DNA from: Thiorhodovibrio winogradskyi
GTDB lineage: Bacteria; Pseudomonadota; Gammaproteobacteria; Chromatiales; Chromatiaceae
DNA length: 64,000 nt
Direction of reading: 5' to 3'
NCBI RefSeq assembly: GCF_036208045.1
Contig: NZ_CP121472.1
Location: 786,001-850,000, forward strand
A model generated the notes under the pieces. That model worked only from the letters and a program-made list of their open reading frames with translations, was not told where the DNA came from and made no database searches. Below are positions 9,347 to 20,214 of the stretch, one piece after another. The stretch's first letter is position 1. Every line of letters starts with the position of its first letter. A program made the translations under genes and the position numbers.

Positions 9347-12055
9347 CTTGGGCGCCGGTGGTTGTGCCGGCGGTTGTGCCGGTGGTTGGTCTTGGGTCGA
9401 GCGGGTCGAGCTCGCGGCTGTCTTTGACAGTCTGGTGCCTGGGGTCGCATTGGCAACTGCGGCGTCCATTTGCGTCATGGTGCCAACCAGTCCCGCCGGT
9501 AGCCGGTTCCAGGCGCTGATCAAAGAGACCAGGACGGCCGCCAGGTAGGGAATGGCCTGAACCAGCAGAACGCTAATCCACACTTTTACGTCCAGCATGT
9601 AGGCGTCCTCGCGTTGCGCGGCGCTAAAGGCGCCCAAGCAGAGTGCGAGCGCGAACAAGGCCTCCTCGCGGGCATCGAGCAGTGCGCGAATCAAGGCTGG
9701 GGAGCTCGCCAGCTTGGGCGTGCGCAAAAAGGGCATCTTGCCTGAACCAAGGCCCGCCAGAATGGCGCGAGCAATGGTGTGCGACAGGGCCAGGCCAGCC
9801 AGGCCGGCGGCAAGGCTCTGACGCCAGGTGGCGGCGACGCGGCGGCGGTAAAGGAACAGGCTTTTGAGCATTTTGAAGACGAACAGCACCAAGGGGATGA
9901 GTGCCACCGTCATATAAGGTGGGGTGACCCGATCCGGGTAAAGCGCCATCGCGATAGCCCAGCCCAGCGCGGCGAAATTGAACAGCAGGTTAAAACTGTC
10001 CGCGAACCAGGGCAGCCAGCCGGCGACAAAGTGATAGCGCTGCCCGGCGGAGAGTTCGGTGCGCCGCCAGCCCAGCAGTTCGCGCCAGTGGTGGGCAAGA
10101 ATGCGCACCGCGCCATAGGCCCAGCGAAAGCGCTGCTTGCGAAAATCCGCGAAGCTGTCTGGTATCAGCCCGCGCCCATAGGTACAGGGAATATAAAGCG
10201 CCTTGTAACCCTGCTCGAACAGCCGCAGGCCAAGCTCGGCATCCTCGGTGATGCACCATTCGGCCCAGCCCTGAACCGAGGCCAGGGTTTCGCGCCGGAT
10301 CATGGTCATGGTGCCATGCTGAATAATCGCGTTGCGCTCGTTGCGGGTGACCATGCCAATGTGGAAAAAGCCGCGGTATTCGGCCAGGCACATGGCCTTG
10401 AAGGCATTCTGATCGCCATCGCGATAGTCTTGTGGCGCCTGCACAATGCCAATGTCCGGATCGGTAAAGGCTGGAACCAGATCGCGCAGCCAGTCGGGCA
10501 AGACCACATAATCGGCGTCGATCACGGCGACCACGTCCACCTCGGGATGGGTCTCGCGCAATGCAAAGTTGAGCGCCCCCGCCTTGAATCCCGCCAGCGG
10601 ATCGACATGAAAAAAGCGAAAGTGCTGGCCCAGGCGCGCGCAATGGGCACGCACCGGTTGCCATACCTCGGGGTCTTTGGTGTTGTTGTCGATTACCAGC
10701 ACCTCGAAACGTGGGTAATCCAGTGCCGCCAGGGCATCCAGGGTCTCGATCAAGAGTTCCGGCGGCTCGTTGTAGGCTGGTACATGAATGGAAACGAAGG
10801 GCAGATCCTGGTCGTTCTTGCCATGACGCGGAAAGGGGCGCCGCCATTGCTTGAGCCAGAGTGCCTCGGCCCATTCATGGGCTTCGGCCACCAGCAGCAC
10901 AATGACGCCGATGCCCCCGACCAGCAGCAGGGCGCCGACCACGGCGGTCGCCGGCGTCATGTATTGGCGGGTGTAGTCGTAGATAATCCAGACGGCGGCG
11001 GTTGAAATGGCGTAGGTAACGAGTGCCAGGAAGCCTTTGCCCGAGGAGGACAAGGAAGCGCTGTCGCGATAGAGCAGCAGCAACAAGAGCACGGCCATGC
11101 CGACGGAAAGCGCGGCCAATTCCTGCCATTGAGGAATGCGCACAACCGGTTGGGTGAAGTTGAACTTGGGTTCGCGCTCGGCGTTGTAAACGCCCCAATA
11201 GGTGCCGGTGGCACCCTCGATCTTGGCCTTCCAGGGTTGGTCAAAGGCTTCCATTACATAGTAGATGTATCCGCCCTTCTCGGCCTCGGCGAGGAAGCGG
11301 CGCAGAAAGCGGGTCTGATTCGCCTGCGATGCTTCCGCGCCGCGATTGCGCCGGCCGTTGCTGGGCCAGCCAACCTCGCCGATGATCACGGGCTTGTCTG
11401 GATAGGCGTCCTGTACCTCCTTGAAGCGATTGAAGGCGTAGCTGACGGCGTGGTCGATCGGCAGCCCCTCCCAATAGGGCAGCAGGTGGACGGCGATGAA
11501 GTCGACATGCTTGATGAGTTCCGGATGCTTCAGCCAGATGTGCCAGGGCTCGGCGGTGCCGACCGGCAAGTCGGTGATCTTGCGGACCTGCTCGATGTAA
11601 TCGATGAGATCCTCCACTGGCAGATCGTCGCGCAGAAGGCTCTCGTTGCCAACCATGACCCGCACGACACTGCGATGTCCTTCGCGCAGAATGCCGATCA
11701 AACGCTCGATTTCGCGTTCATTGGCGTCGGGAAAAGGGCCAATCCAGCCTCCCAGGGCGACATTGAGTTGATGATTGCCAGCGAGGCTGGGGACTAGGCC
11801 GAGTGTGTCTTCCACTGAATAGGTACGGACCGCATGGGCATGGCCTTTAAGTAGCGCCAGGTCGCTGTCGATTTCCTCGGGTGTTGGGAAATCCTTCTTG
11901 GTGGGATCCTGGTCGGCGCGGATGGGCGAGAAGGAAAAGCCCTGAATGCGCGCCGGCCAGGGTGGCTCCTGCGAGGGCTGATTCAATAACCCCCAGATGG
12001 CAATGGTCAGAAGCGCCATCAGCACTGGAATAAGGAGGGTCGCGACGCGTTTCAT
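9335..12055 (-). CDS. GH17-GT2 fusion, beta-glucan synthase-like (NdvB type)
   Basis: A 906-residue inner-membrane protein combining a glycoside hydrolase family 17 domain with a processive family 2 glycosyltransferase. After an N-terminal membrane anchor, residues about 38-315 are GH17 with the acid/base Glu in VMVGNESLL and the nucleophile Glu in [12 protein letters not shown]. Two membrane helices follow, then the GT2 domain ([53 protein letters not shown], i.e. the D, DxD, TED and QxxRW set), and further membrane segments. The same architecture occurs in beta-1,3(1,6)-glucan synthases and related proteins of rhizobia and pseudomonads, where GH17 acts as a transglycosylase. The C-terminus ends in three 12-bp repeats (QPPA). 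Its ATG overlaps the stop of the preceding gene by 4 bp. The product is predicted to be a periplasmic or extracellular beta-glucan; linkage is unknown. Confidence 0.9.
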   Translation of the reverse strand: MKRVATLLIPVLMALLTIAIWGLLNQPSQEPPWPARIQGFSFSPIRADQDPTKKDFPTPEEIDSDLALLKGHAHAVRTYSVEDTLGLVPSLAGNHQLNVALGGWIGPFPDANEREIERLIGILREGHRSVVRVMVGNESLLRDDLPVEDLIDYIEQVRKITDLPVGTAEPWHIWLKHPELIKHVDFIAVHLLPYWEGLPIDHAVSYAFNRFKEVQDAYPDKPVIIGEVGWPSNGRRNRGAEASQANQTRFLRRFLAEAEKGGYIYYVMEAFDQPWKAKIEGATGTYWGVYNAEREPKFNFTQPVVRIPQWQELAALSVGMAVLLLLLLYRDSASLSSSGKGFLALVTYAISTAAVWIIYDYTRQYMTPATAVVGALLLVGGIGVIVLLVAEAHEWAEALWLKQWRRPFPRHGKNDQDLPFVSIHVPAYNEPPELLIETLDALAALDYPRFEVLVIDNNTKDPEVWQPVRAHCARLGQHFRFFHVDPLAGFKAGALNFALRETHPEVDVVAVIDADYVVLPDWLRDLVPAFTDPDIGIVQAPQDYRDGDQNAFKAMCLAEYRGFFHIGMVTRNERNAIIQHGTMTMIRRETLASVQGWAEWCITEDAELGLRLFEQGYKALYIPCTYGRGLIPDSFADFRKQRFRWAYGAVRILAHHWRELLGWRRTELSAGQRYHFVAGWLPWFADSFNLLFNFAALGWAIAMALYPDRVTPPYMTVALIPLVLFVFKMLKSLFLYRRRVAATWRQSLAAGLAGLALSHTIARAILAGLGSGKMPFLRTPKLASSPALIRALLDAREEALFALALCLGAFSAAQREDAYMLDVKVWISVLLVQAIPYLAAVLVSLISAWNRLPAGLVGTMTQMDAAVANATPGTRLSKTAASSTRSTQDQPPAQPPAQPPAPKSVV
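9354..9389. repeat. 12-bp tandem repeat coding QPPA units
   Basis: Three copies of GCCGGTGGTTGT (the second and third with one mismatch each) at 9354-9365, 9366-9377 and 9378-9389, read on the minus strand as [12 protein letters not shown] at the C-terminus of the GH17-GT2 protein. Confidence 0.9.
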
Positions 12056-13824
12056 TCTTGGGATCGGGATCCTTGCTCGGGTGTCAGGTTGCGGGTCTCG
12101 CCAGGCATGGCGGACGATGGCAGCGCTTGAAACCATTGCCAGTGGCCGGGAAGTGGCTTGAGGCCAAGCGGTTGCACGGCGGTTTTCAGGTTGGTTGAAG
12201 GGGTCAGCGCGAAATAGCTCGCAAAGCCGTCGGGAAGAAGCCGGCTGGCGCCAGTCCCGGTATCCGCCCCATCACCAGTCTGGAGTTCACCCCAGATGCG
12301 CACCTGGGGCGCCAGATGATAGGCAAGCGAGAGAAGTTCACCCGTGCCGACGCTGCTTGGGCTCACTAAAACCAGCGGGGCGGGGGCTTGGTTGATGCGT
12401 TGGGCAACAGCGCGATTACCGGCGCTGAAGTTCTTGTTCCACCAAGTCTCGGCATGGTGAATGACGGTGAAGGACCAGAGCCCGGCGCCAAGCAGGCTGG
12501 CCAGCGCGATGCCGGCACCGGCGCGCCAGAGGGTGGATGCGCCGGTCAGTGCCTGGCCAAGGCTCCAGGCCAGCATTAACTGCAACGCGAGCAAGCTCGG
12601 CAGGGCGTAGCGCGGATGCAGCGAGCGGCTCCCGCCAAGCAACAAGTCCGGACCGAGCACCACGCCGATAAAGACCAGTGCCAGCAGCGGTAGAAACCAA
12701 GCCGCTGGTCGTGGCGCCCTGTATAGATAATGCCCCAGGGCCAAGGCGACAGGCAGCAGCATCAGCGCGGTCCATGTCGGAACACCAGAGCCGGTGGTCA
12801 TGGTCCGAATGTCGATAAAGACCCGCGTCAGGTGATCACGCCAGGCGAGAAGGATCTGTTCGAGCGTGATGGGGCGTTGCATCCAGGATGTAAACTGATT
12901 GACCTGATCGGCGGCGACCACCATCAGGACTAGCCAGGGAGAAAACAGCAGCAGTGCGACGCCGACAGCCAGCGCGAAGCGCTGGACCAAAGGCTGCCTT
13001 GCCTGCCGCCAGCCCCATTTCCAACCGGCTTTCCAGTCGATTTTCCAGCCCGTTTCGCGGGTGCTGGCAAGGAGTCCATAGAACGCGTGAAGCGGGATCA
13101 GCAGAAGGGATAGCAGATGTGTGTAGAGCGCGAGCGACAGCGCAGCCGCATAGCCGATCCAGGCAAGCTGCTGTCGAGTGCGCAGGGCGCGCATCAAGGT
13201 CGCGCTCGCGACCACGACCAATAGTGTCCAAAGTGCGTATTGGCGGCCTTCCTGGGCGTAAAGCAGGTGCAGGGGCGAGGCGGCGACCAGCAGAGCCGCC
13301 AGCCAGGGGGCAGGCCAGACCAATGGCCGTAGCCATGCGCGCTCGCCTTTGCCAGCACCAAAGACTTCTTGCATCAGCCAAAAGGCCGCCAGCGGCAGCA
13401 GCATGCCAAAGCCGGCCGAGACGCCGCGCATGGCGATCACCGGGTCGAGTGGCAGCGCCATCAGGGCACGGGCGAGCAGGTAATAAAGCGGTGGATGCTC
13501 GGGATGGCGCATCAGGGCGGTCAGGGTGGCTGTCCAGGTATTGGCTGAACCCTGTTGAAAGGCCAGCACTTGCGCGGGTGACAGCAAGGTGGCGCTGAAC
13601 AGGCGTTGGTTGACCTCGAGCGCGGTCTGACCCAGTACCCGGATCAGGGTGAAGACTTCGTCGTGCCAGACTAGCAGGTGGTCAAGCCCGACGAGGCGCC
13701 ACAGACTCAGCGCCAGTATCAGACCAGCGAGCAGCCAGGGCAGGATAGCGGCTAGGGTGGCAGCCTTGTGCCGCCGAGCGGATACCGGCTGTCGCGGGAC
13801 GGCCAGTCGCGGCGCGTTACGCAT
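12052..13824 (-). CDS. GT39/ArnT-like membrane glycosyltransferase
   Basis: A 590-residue polytopic protein with about a dozen hydrophobic segments. Near the N-terminus the first periplasmic loop has HDEVFTLIRV, the acidic Asp-Glu pair that marks GT39/ArnT/PMT-type enzymes using polyprenyl-phosphate sugars, and LMRHPEHPPLYYLLARALM, the second conserved loop. It likely transfers a sugar from a lipid-linked donor on the outer face of the inner membrane. It follows dcd by 24 bp and shares a 4-bp ATGA overlap with the glucan-synthase-like gene, so the two probably form a polysaccharide or envelope module. Donor and acceptor cannot be read from sequence. Confidence 0.83.
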   Translation of the reverse strand: MRNAPRLAVPRQPVSARRHKAATLAAILPWLLAGLILALSLWRLVGLDHLLVWHDEVFTLIRVLGQTALEVNQRLFSATLLSPAQVLAFQQGSANTWTATLTALMRHPEHPPLYYLLARALMALPLDPVIAMRGVSAGFGMLLPLAAFWLMQEVFGAGKGERAWLRPLVWPAPWLAALLVAASPLHLLYAQEGRQYALWTLLVVVASATLMRALRTRQQLAWIGYAAALSLALYTHLLSLLLIPLHAFYGLLASTRETGWKIDWKAGWKWGWRQARQPLVQRFALAVGVALLLFSPWLVLMVVAADQVNQFTSWMQRPITLEQILLAWRDHLTRVFIDIRTMTTGSGVPTWTALMLLPVALALGHYLYRAPRPAAWFLPLLALVFIGVVLGPDLLLGGSRSLHPRYALPSLLALQLMLAWSLGQALTGASTLWRAGAGIALASLLGAGLWSFTVIHHAETWWNKNFSAGNRAVAQRINQAPAPLVLVSPSSVGTGELLSLAYHLAPQVRIWGELQTGDGADTGTGASRLLPDGFASYFALTPSTNLKTAVQPLGLKPLPGHWQWFQALPSSAMPGETRNLTPEQGSRSQE

Positions 13825-13848
13825 TTGAATGGATTGAGCCGCGTGGGC

Positions 13849-14417
<569 letters not shown>

Positions 14418-14418
<1 letters not shown>

Positions 14419-15758
14419 CATGCCTCCGTGCGGCGCCAAAAGCTGCCAGGCATGTGACTATCGGAACGGGGTGGACGCCCGGGTGTTTGGTGTTTGTTCT
14501 GATCTGGTGCAAGTTCTGGGTTCAGGTCGCTGGCGGGATGCGCTCCGAATAGGGGGGCATCCATGGCCCTTTGCTGCTTATCCTTGCTTGGTGCTTGCCC
14601 GCCTGGCAGCCAAAGCGTGCTGCCAGCTGGAATGGGTGCGCGCCCATCGCGGATAGGGCCAAGCCAGGCTGGATTGGCGCGAATCAGCTCATACACGGGT
14701 ACACCCAGCTCGCGCGCAACCTCGTTTACCCTTTGGCTTTTTGTCATGCTGACCCGCCGCTGCGCGATGGGTTTTTCGTAATGGATTTCTGGGAAGTACT
14801 CTTGCGGGTGCTTGGCGACATGCCGGGCGGCGATGAATTCCGCATAGAAATTACGCGATGCAAAGCCGAAGTAGCGTCCGCGATAGTGTTTAACGATGCT
14901 GGCGATGTCATCGCCATGGATCGCGCGAGCATTGCTCATGCCGCCGACGCCGTGATTATAGGATGTGATTGCCAGCGGCCAACTGCCAAGCTTGCTGTAA
15001 GCCTGGGCAAGATAGCGAGCGGCGGCATCGGCGGCAATGAAGGGGTCGAGCCGCTCGTCGATCTGGTTGTCCACCCTCATGTATTGCCGACCGGTTGAGC
15101 GAATGAACTGCCACATGCCAGTTGCTCCGGCGCTTGAGCGGGCGTTGAGTTGGAATGACGACTCCACATGCGGCAGGAAGGCGAGATCCTCCGGAACCCC
15201 ATGACGGCGGAAGATCTCCCGGAAAGCCTGCTCGTAACCCCCGCTGATTTCGAGTCCGCGTCGAAAACGCTCGCGCAGACCGCGCTGGGTGCGGACTCTG
15301 GCCGCCGGATCAATCAGGGCCGCGCCGCCACCGGCCGCGCTGAGTTTGTTTTTAAGCGCCCGTTCCTCGCTGGTGAGCGGAGCCTTGCTGGCCAGTTTGC
15401 GCGAGAGTTCCTGCAGACGCGCCTGCCAACTTGCCTTCAGGCTATCGACGAAATCCCGCTGTCGCGGTGTATAGGATGCCTTGATCGGGCCAGGAAGTTC
15501 GGCGACCTGGTAGATGAGGTCCAAATAACGGTCATCATGTACCACCACCTGAGCGCGGCTCCATTCGGCATAGACCTTGCGCCAGAATTCGACACTGGGC
15601 ACCAGGCCGGCGGGAACCGGAAAATATTGGGTGGCGGAGAAATCCGACGTGGATACAAGGGTTGTGCAGCCTGATGGTGCCAGGGCCAGCACCGGGAGGA
15701 TGGTGACAAAAAGCAGGGCTGCGCGATTTGGCAGCCATTGCCGGATAGTGTGGCGCAT
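14418..15758 (-). CDS. Membrane-bound lytic murein transglycosylase (MltD type)
   Basis: Predicted outer-membrane lipoprotein that cleaves peptidoglycan with formation of 1,6-anhydro muropeptides. The 446-residue protein begins with a signal segment ([20 protein letters not shown]) whose Cys fits a lipobox. The SLT domain (about residues 160-290) has the catalytic Glu in [15 protein letters not shown], the GATGMWQFI motif and the SYNHGVGG motif. A single degenerate LysM-like segment ([20 protein letters not shown], ending [11 protein letters not shown]) follows, whereas E. coli MltD has two LysM units. The start at 15758 is chosen to give a proper signal peptide. It overlaps dcd by one base. 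Confidence 0.9.
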
Positions 15759-16023
15759 GGTGACAGCTTGAATTGATTTGGTGAGGTTCGGCCTGGGTGG
15801 CTGTGTTGCACAAAAGACCGAGCCAATGGCAGTTCCATAGGCCGGGGGAGACGCCTGAGATCCGCATTCCATGGCAGGCCATCGCCACCGCGAACTTTAA
15901 GGTCAATGCACGATGGCGTCAAAAGAAGCTTTGCCGAGGTCCGCCAGTAAGCGGCACTGGGGTGGGCCACCGGCGAAAAGACTCGCCGGTGGTTGCACCT
16001 TGCGCTGCCTACTCGGCCATCGC

Positions 16024-16404
16024 CTATTCGGCCATCTCAAGGCGGCTGCGCATGGCTGGGACTGAGTATTCCCGCTGAACTTCACAAACGCGCAGGATGG
16101 TGTCCTTGCCGCGTTCGTCGCTATTGCGGAAGGCATCGATCATTTTCCACTCGGTCTTGCTGAGAGGGGATTTGTCGTCCAGGCACAAAAGATAGGTCGG
16201 CGTCAGACCGTCGAGAGCGTTGGAAAGCTCGGCGGCTTCTTCAAGGCCCATGCGGCGGATGCCTTGCTCATAGTTGCTGATGCGCGATTTGGACAACGAG
16301 TTGGTGCGCGCGGCCAGCTCGGCCAGGCTATAGCCGTGAGCATTGCGCGCGGCACGCAGGCGTTGGCCAATTTTCTTGGTGAGGTTAATGCTTTCTTCGT
16401 CCAT
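16024..16404 (-). CDS. XRE-family helix-turn-helix regulator
   Basis: A 126-residue cytoplasmic DNA-binding protein. Residues about 11-70 are an HTH_3/XRE domain: IGQRLRAARNAHGYSLAELAARTNSLSKSRISNYEQGIRRM, followed by the hydrophobic ALDGLTPTYLLCLDD. The remaining ~50 residues (LSKTEWKMIDAFRNSDERGKDTILRV) resemble the helical tail of phage-repressor-like transcription factors. It stands alone between the mltD-type gene and a 650-bp gene-free region, with a palindromic candidate operator 52-74 bp upstream. Its targets are unknown. Confidence 0.9.
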   Translation of the reverse strand: MDEESINLTKKIGQRLRAARNAHGYSLAELAARTNSLSKSRISNYEQGIRRMGLEEAAELSNALDGLTPTYLLCLDDKSPLSKTEWKMIDAFRNSDERGKDTILRVCEVQREYSVPAMRSRLEMAE

Positions 16405-17054
16405 TTTTTGCTCCTGTTAGCTCGCAGTGGCGTGGGAAGATTGGTTCAGTGGACGTTTGTAAGGAAATCCCCTACAAATGCCCCTGGGCGCTATCGTACA
16501 CTGGAGGCTGCGAAGGTCAAGGGTTTTTTTTCATCGATAACGATGCGAGTCCCGATCCTCTTGGTCTAGCTTGCATGAAGAGCGCAGGACGTGAGGTGCT
16601 TGGAAGCGAGAATTGGTGAGCTGGTGACCACTGCGGGGCTTGCAGAATTAAGAATTCATCGTGGTTTTGGGTGTAGGCTTCTCCGGTGTGCCGCGCATTA
16701 CAGAGCCTTGGTGACGCGGAAATGCTGGGGGTGATTTGACCAGCGCCGAAAGCCGCGGCCGGATAATGATCACGGAAAGACAGGAATCAGGCCCGTCACG
16801 GACAAAAAGGGCTGAGCTGTTCCTGTGTCGCTGGTGCTGCTGATTTTCGATACTGCTTTTAGCTCAGTGGGTTGCGGGTGCGGGACCAAGCTGGCGTGCT
16901 ACCGGTTGTTGCTTTTTGAGGGGTGGCGCCTCGGGTATGGTGGGCGCGCCTGAAGATCCAGGCGCCTGTGCTCTTCATGCGCTTTGGAAACGCTGATGAG
17001 GTGGTGGAGCGAGTGTCCGGGGGCGGGCGAGATGTGCCCTGGGAAAGAGGGGAG
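16405..17054. other. Intergenic region upstream of XRE gene
   Basis: About 650 bp with no supported gene on either strand apart from the operator-like dyad at 16456-16478. An AGCTCAGTGGGTTG string near 16861 resembles a tRNA D-arm but no tRNA fold surrounds it. Confidence 0.55.
16456..16478. promoter_or_regulatory. Candidate operator for the XRE regulator
   Basis: Dyad with arms TTTGTA (16456-16461) and TACAAA (16473-16478) and inner GG/CC pairs, centred about 63 bp upstream of the XRE start codon. The position and symmetry fit an autoregulatory operator; no binding data. Confidence 0.5.
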
Positions 17055-18248
17055 TCAGCTGTCGAGGTCGCTCAGAATATTGCGTGCAACGCGGCGTTGG
17101 TCGATATTCCCGTCTTCAAGGACGCGGTAGAGCAGATGGCGAGCGGCAACTAGGTTACCTTCAGCACGACGCTGGTTAGCCTGTTGCAGCAAGGCGGCGG
17201 TGGCTGTGATCGAGCCAGCACCAGAGCCAATAGAACCATCAGCGTTGATCCCGCCGGTGTCAGTGCTGTCTTGATGCGCACGCAACTCATCGGCTTCAAT
17301 GGCGTCAAGCTCGGCTTCCATTTCATCATCCGTGAGCGGACGGAAGCGTTCAGGATCGTTGATGTCGCCGCTATCAATTTCATGGCCCACCACAATTTGA
17401 GCGGGGCCTGATCCGCTTGGCGATGCGGGTTCCCGCGATTCTGCCGCTGGGCTATCGTCCGATGCATCGAGTTCCGCTGGCATTTTGGCGCGGGTGTCTT
17501 GCTGGAAGACACGCGAGAACAGAATGCCAAGCTCATAAAGCAGCCACATCGGGATGGCCAGCAGGGTCTGGGAGATGACATCCGGTGGCGTGAGCAGCAT
17601 GCCGGCAATGAAGACGCCGACGATGACATAGGGACGCTTTTGTCTCAGCGCGGCCGGGGTGGTAACACCGGCAGCCACCAGCAGGATGGTCGCGATGGGA
17701 ATCTCGAAGGCGATGCCGAAGGCAAAGAACAGCTTGAGAATGAACTCCAGATAAAAGGCGATATCCGGCATCTGCTGCACGCCCTCGGGCGTGACCGAGG
17801 TGAAAAAGCCGAAGACCAGCGGGAAAACAACGAAATAGGCAAACACCATGCCCAGGTAAAAGAGCACGATGCTTGAGGCCAGCAAGGGCACCGCCAGGCG
17901 CTTCTCATGGCGGTAGAGTCCGGGCGCGATAAAAGCCCAGAGCTGATAAAGGATATAGGGCATGGCGATGAACACCGCTACCACTAGGGCCAGCTTGAAG
18001 GGCGTCAGGAAGGGCGAGGCCACCTGGGTGGCGATCATGGTCGCGCCTTCGGGCAACTGGGCGCGAATCGGCTTGGCGATCCATGTGTAGAGGTTGTTCG
18101 CGAAGGGGAAGAGCCCTACAAAGATGATCGCGATGGCCACCACCATGCGCAGCAGCCGGTCGCGCAACTCAATGAGGTGGTCGATAAAGGGCTGCTCAAT
18201 GCCGCCGTTGTCGGCGCCAAGTGGCGGGGCCGGCTGGCGTGCGCTCAT
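17055..18248 (-). CDS. tatC: Twin-arginine translocase TatC with long C-terminal extension
   Basis: Receptor and core channel subunit of the Tat system, which exports folded proteins with twin-arginine signals. Residues 1-250 are a standard TatC with six membrane segments: [14 protein letters not shown] at the N-terminus, [21 protein letters not shown], the cytoplasmic [30 protein letters not shown], and [10 protein letters not shown]. TatC normally ends about here, but this protein continues for 147 residues: an acidic, Ser/Asp/Glu-rich linker, then a helical 46-residue tail ([20 protein letters not shown] to the end) that resembles the C-terminal helical repeat of FimV-type proteins. The frame is uninterrupted. 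Start overlaps tatB by 4 bp. Confidence 0.95.
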   Translation of the reverse strand: MSARQPAPPLGADNGGIEQPFIDHLIELRDRLLRMVVAIAIIFVGLFPFANNLYTWIAKPIRAQLPEGATMIATQVASPFLTPFKLALVVAVFIAMPYILYQLWAFIAPGLYRHEKRLAVPLLASSIVLFYLGMVFAYFVVFPLVFGFFTSVTPEGVQQMPDIAFYLEFILKLFFAFGIAFEIPIATILLVAAGVTTPAALRQKRPYVIVGVFIAGMLLTPPDVISQTLLAIPMWLLYELGILFSRVFQQDTRAKMPAELDASDDSPAAESREPASPSGSGPAQIVVGHEIDSGDINDPERFRPLTDDEMEAELDAIEADELRAHQDSTDTGGINADGSIGSGAGSITATAALLQQANQRRAEGNLVAARHLLYRVLEDGNIDQRRVARNILSDLDS

Positions 18249-18583
18249 GGGCGGGGGTCTCGCTTGGCTTCAGTGCCGCTGTTGTCGGTCGGCGATCCCT
18301 TGTCAGCCGCAAGGTCTGCTGGGCGCGCTGGCGTGCGTGGTTCGAGCTGTTCCTCGATGATTTGATCAAGCGGCTTGCGCTCGTTCTGACGGCGCAGAAT
18401 CTCGCGCAATTCCTCGGCCTTGATTTCGCGGTCAATCTCGTCCTTGACCGACAGCAGCGCGCGCCGCGCGCGGCCAACCCAGCGCCCGGCCGTGCGCGCC
18501 ACGCGCGGCAGGCGCTCGGGCCCCACCACCAGCAGGGCCACCACCGCGATCACCACCAGTTCAAGGGCGCCTACGTCGAACAT
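18245..18583 (-). CDS. tatB: Sec-independent translocase subunit TatB
   Basis: Single-span component of the TatBC receptor complex. The 112-residue protein has the N-terminal membrane helix ([20 protein letters not shown]), the GPERLP hinge characteristic of TatB, an amphipathic helix ([20 protein letters not shown]), and a charged C-terminal tail. It lies 30 bp after tatA and overlaps tatC by 4 bp, the usual tatABC order. Confidence 0.94.
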   Translation of the reverse strand: MFDVGALELVVIAVVALLVVGPERLPRVARTAGRWVGRARRALLSVKDEIDREIKAEELREILRRQNERKPLDQIIEEQLEPRTPARPADLAADKGSPTDNSGTEAKRDPRP

Positions 18584-18613
18584 GAAACAGTGCTCTCGCG
18601 CTTAGTGGCTGGG

Positions 18614-18895
18614 TTAGGATGTCTTGGTTGTTTCGCCAGCAGGCTGATTGGCCGCTTGCGAGCCAGGCTCGCCGGTCTGGGCCGAGAGTTGGGCGCCAGA
18701 CTGGTCCTCGGCCTGATCCGTGGCCTGATCGTCTTTATCACCCGCGCGGTCACCGTCGTTCATTGCCGAACGGAAGCCTTTGACAGCGCCGCCGAGGTCC
18801 GAGCCGAGATTTTTCAGCTTCTTGGTGCCGAAGAGCAAAAGCACGATGACCAGAATGATCAGGAGTTGCCAGATACTGATGCCACCCATTCCCAT
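18614..18895 (-). CDS. tatA: Sec-independent translocase subunit TatA
   Basis: Pore-forming subunit of the Tat system. The 93-residue protein starts [20 protein letters not shown], has the [14 protein letters not shown] hinge and amphipathic helix, then an acidic hydrophilic tail (Asp/Gln/Ala-rich). The ATG at 18895 is chosen over longer in-frame starts because GGGGAGG lies 7 bp upstream and it gives the canonical N-terminus. Confidence 0.95.
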   Translation of the reverse strand: MGMGGISIWQLLIILVIVLLLFGTKKLKNLGSDLGGAVKGFRSAMNDGDRAGDKDDQATDQAEDQSGAQLSAQTGEPGSQAANQPAGETTKTS

Positions 18896-19079
18896 GAAAT
18901 CCTCCCCTGTGTCTGTCCAGTTCGCCAGGCAGCGAGTGCCAGGCAGTGGGGCAGACTTGTGTGTCTGTGGTTGAAGCTGTGATGCAAGCAGCGGCGAATC
19001 ATACCGCAACCGCCCGGTGCGCTGCAGTGCCCGCGCCAAGGCGATGAAGCCAGGTGCGGCCAAAGGGCATTATTTTGAC

Positions 19080-19403
19080 TTAAGCTGGCGGTTTGCGCGC
19101 GGCTTTTTCGCTCAGGCCGGAAAGACCAAAACGCCGGTCGAGCTCATCCAGCACGGCATTGGGGTGCAGTCCCTGGTGAGCGAGCAGAACCAGGCTGTGA
19201 AACCAGAGGTCGGCGACTTCCTTGGTCAGATGCTCGGGATCGCCATCCTTGGCCGCCATCACGGTTTCAGTTGCTTCCTCGCCGATTTTTTTCAGAATGG
19301 CGTCCAGCCCCTGGGCGTAGAGCTTGGCCACATAGGAGGAGTCCGGCTCGGCTTGCTTGCGTGCCTCCAGTACCTCGGCGAGGCGTTCGAGAAGATCGCT
19401 CAT
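19080..19403 (-). CDS. hisE: Phosphoribosyl-ATP pyrophosphatase
   Basis: Second step of histidine synthesis, hydrolysing phosphoribosyl-ATP to phosphoribosyl-AMP. The 107-residue protein has the all-alpha NTP pyrophosphohydrolase core with [18 protein letters not shown] and [17 protein letters not shown], the two acidic metal-binding motifs. It is a stand-alone HisE without a fused HisI domain. It overlaps hisA by 4 bp and is followed by tatABC, a common arrangement; hisF and hisI, which usually separate hisA and hisE, are absent here. Confidence 0.95.
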   Translation of the reverse strand: MSDLLERLAEVLEARKQAEPDSSYVAKLYAQGLDAILKKIGEEATETVMAAKDGDPEHLTKEVADLWFHSLVLLAHQGLHPNAVLDELDRRFGLSGLSEKAARKPPA

Positions 19404-20170
19404 GAGGGGGAATCTCCCGCGCTGGCGCTCAGGCTGTCGGCCAAGCGCTGGCCTTCAGTAAAATCCAGAGTGCCTTCATAGATGGCGCGTCCAGTGATGG
19501 CGCCGCTGATGCCGCCTTTGGTGAGCTGGGCGGCAATCTCGGCCAGGGCGCGCACGTCCTCGAGGCTGGTAATGCCGCCCGAGGCGATCACCGGCACCTC
19601 GATGGCCTCGGCCAGGCGCGCGGTGGCCTCGAGATTGGGGCCGGTCAGCATGCCGTCGCGGCCGATGTCGGTGTAGATCACGGCGCCGATGCCGTCGCTG
19701 GCAAAGCGTCGCGCCAGGTCTTCCACCCTGTGTTCGGTGGTCTCGGCCCAGCCGCGGATGGCGACTTGGCCGTCCTTCGCGTCCAGCCCGACCAAAATAT
19801 GTCCGGGGAAAGACAGGCAGGCGCGGGCGACGAACTCAGGCTCGATCACCGCCTGGGTGCCGATAATGCAGAATTGCACGCCTGCGTTTAGGTAGGCGCC
19901 GATGGTATCGAGATCGCGAATGCCGCCGCCGACTTGAATGGGCAGCTCTGGATAGGCGGTGGCGATGGCGCGAATGGCCTCGCCATTGACCGGGGTGCCG
20001 GCAAAGGCGCCATTGAGGTCAACCAGATGTAGGCGACGCGCGCCGGCGGCCGACCAGCGCCCGGCGGTCTCGACCGGGTTGTCGGAAAAACGGGTTTCAT
20101 CGTCCATGCGCCCCTGGCGCAGGCGCACGCAGGCGCCGTCCTTGAGGTCGATGGCGGGAATGAGCAGCAT
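19400..20170 (-). CDS. hisA: ProFAR isomerase (histidine biosynthesis)
   Basis: TIM-barrel enzyme that converts N'-formimino-ProFAR to PRFAR. The 256-residue protein starts [20 protein letters not shown] with the catalytic Asp in IDLKDG, has the [11 protein letters not shown] phosphate loop, [14 protein letters not shown] with the second catalytic Asp, and [11 protein letters not shown]. It heads hisA-hisE-tatABC, with a 4-bp overlap with hisE. Confidence 0.96.
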   Translation of the reverse strand: MLLIPAIDLKDGACVRLRQGRMDDETRFSDNPVETAGRWSAAGARRLHLVDLNGAFAGTPVNGEAIRAIATAYPELPIQVGGGIRDLDTIGAYLNAGVQFCIIGTQAVIEPEFVARACLSFPGHILVGLDAKDGQVAIRGWAETTEHRVEDLARRFASDGIGAVIYTDIGRDGMLTGPNLEATARLAEAIEVPVIASGGITSLEDVRALAEIAAQLTKGGISGAITGRAIYEGTLDFTEGQRLADSLSASAGDSPS

Positions 20171-20214
20171 GGCTTCATGCCTCCCTGTGAGTAGGTTCCT
20201 GGGGATTCGTTGTG

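Noticed and set aside
9779..11005. 408-codon plus-strand frame opposite the GH17-GT2 gene
   Set aside because: Its translation has no recognisable motif and mirrors a gene with clear GH17 and GT2 signatures; high GC commonly opens antisense frames.
16855..16910. Possible tRNA (AGCTCAGTGGGTTG resembles a D-arm)
   Set aside because: No acceptor stem, anticodon arm or TTCGA T-loop could be placed around it.
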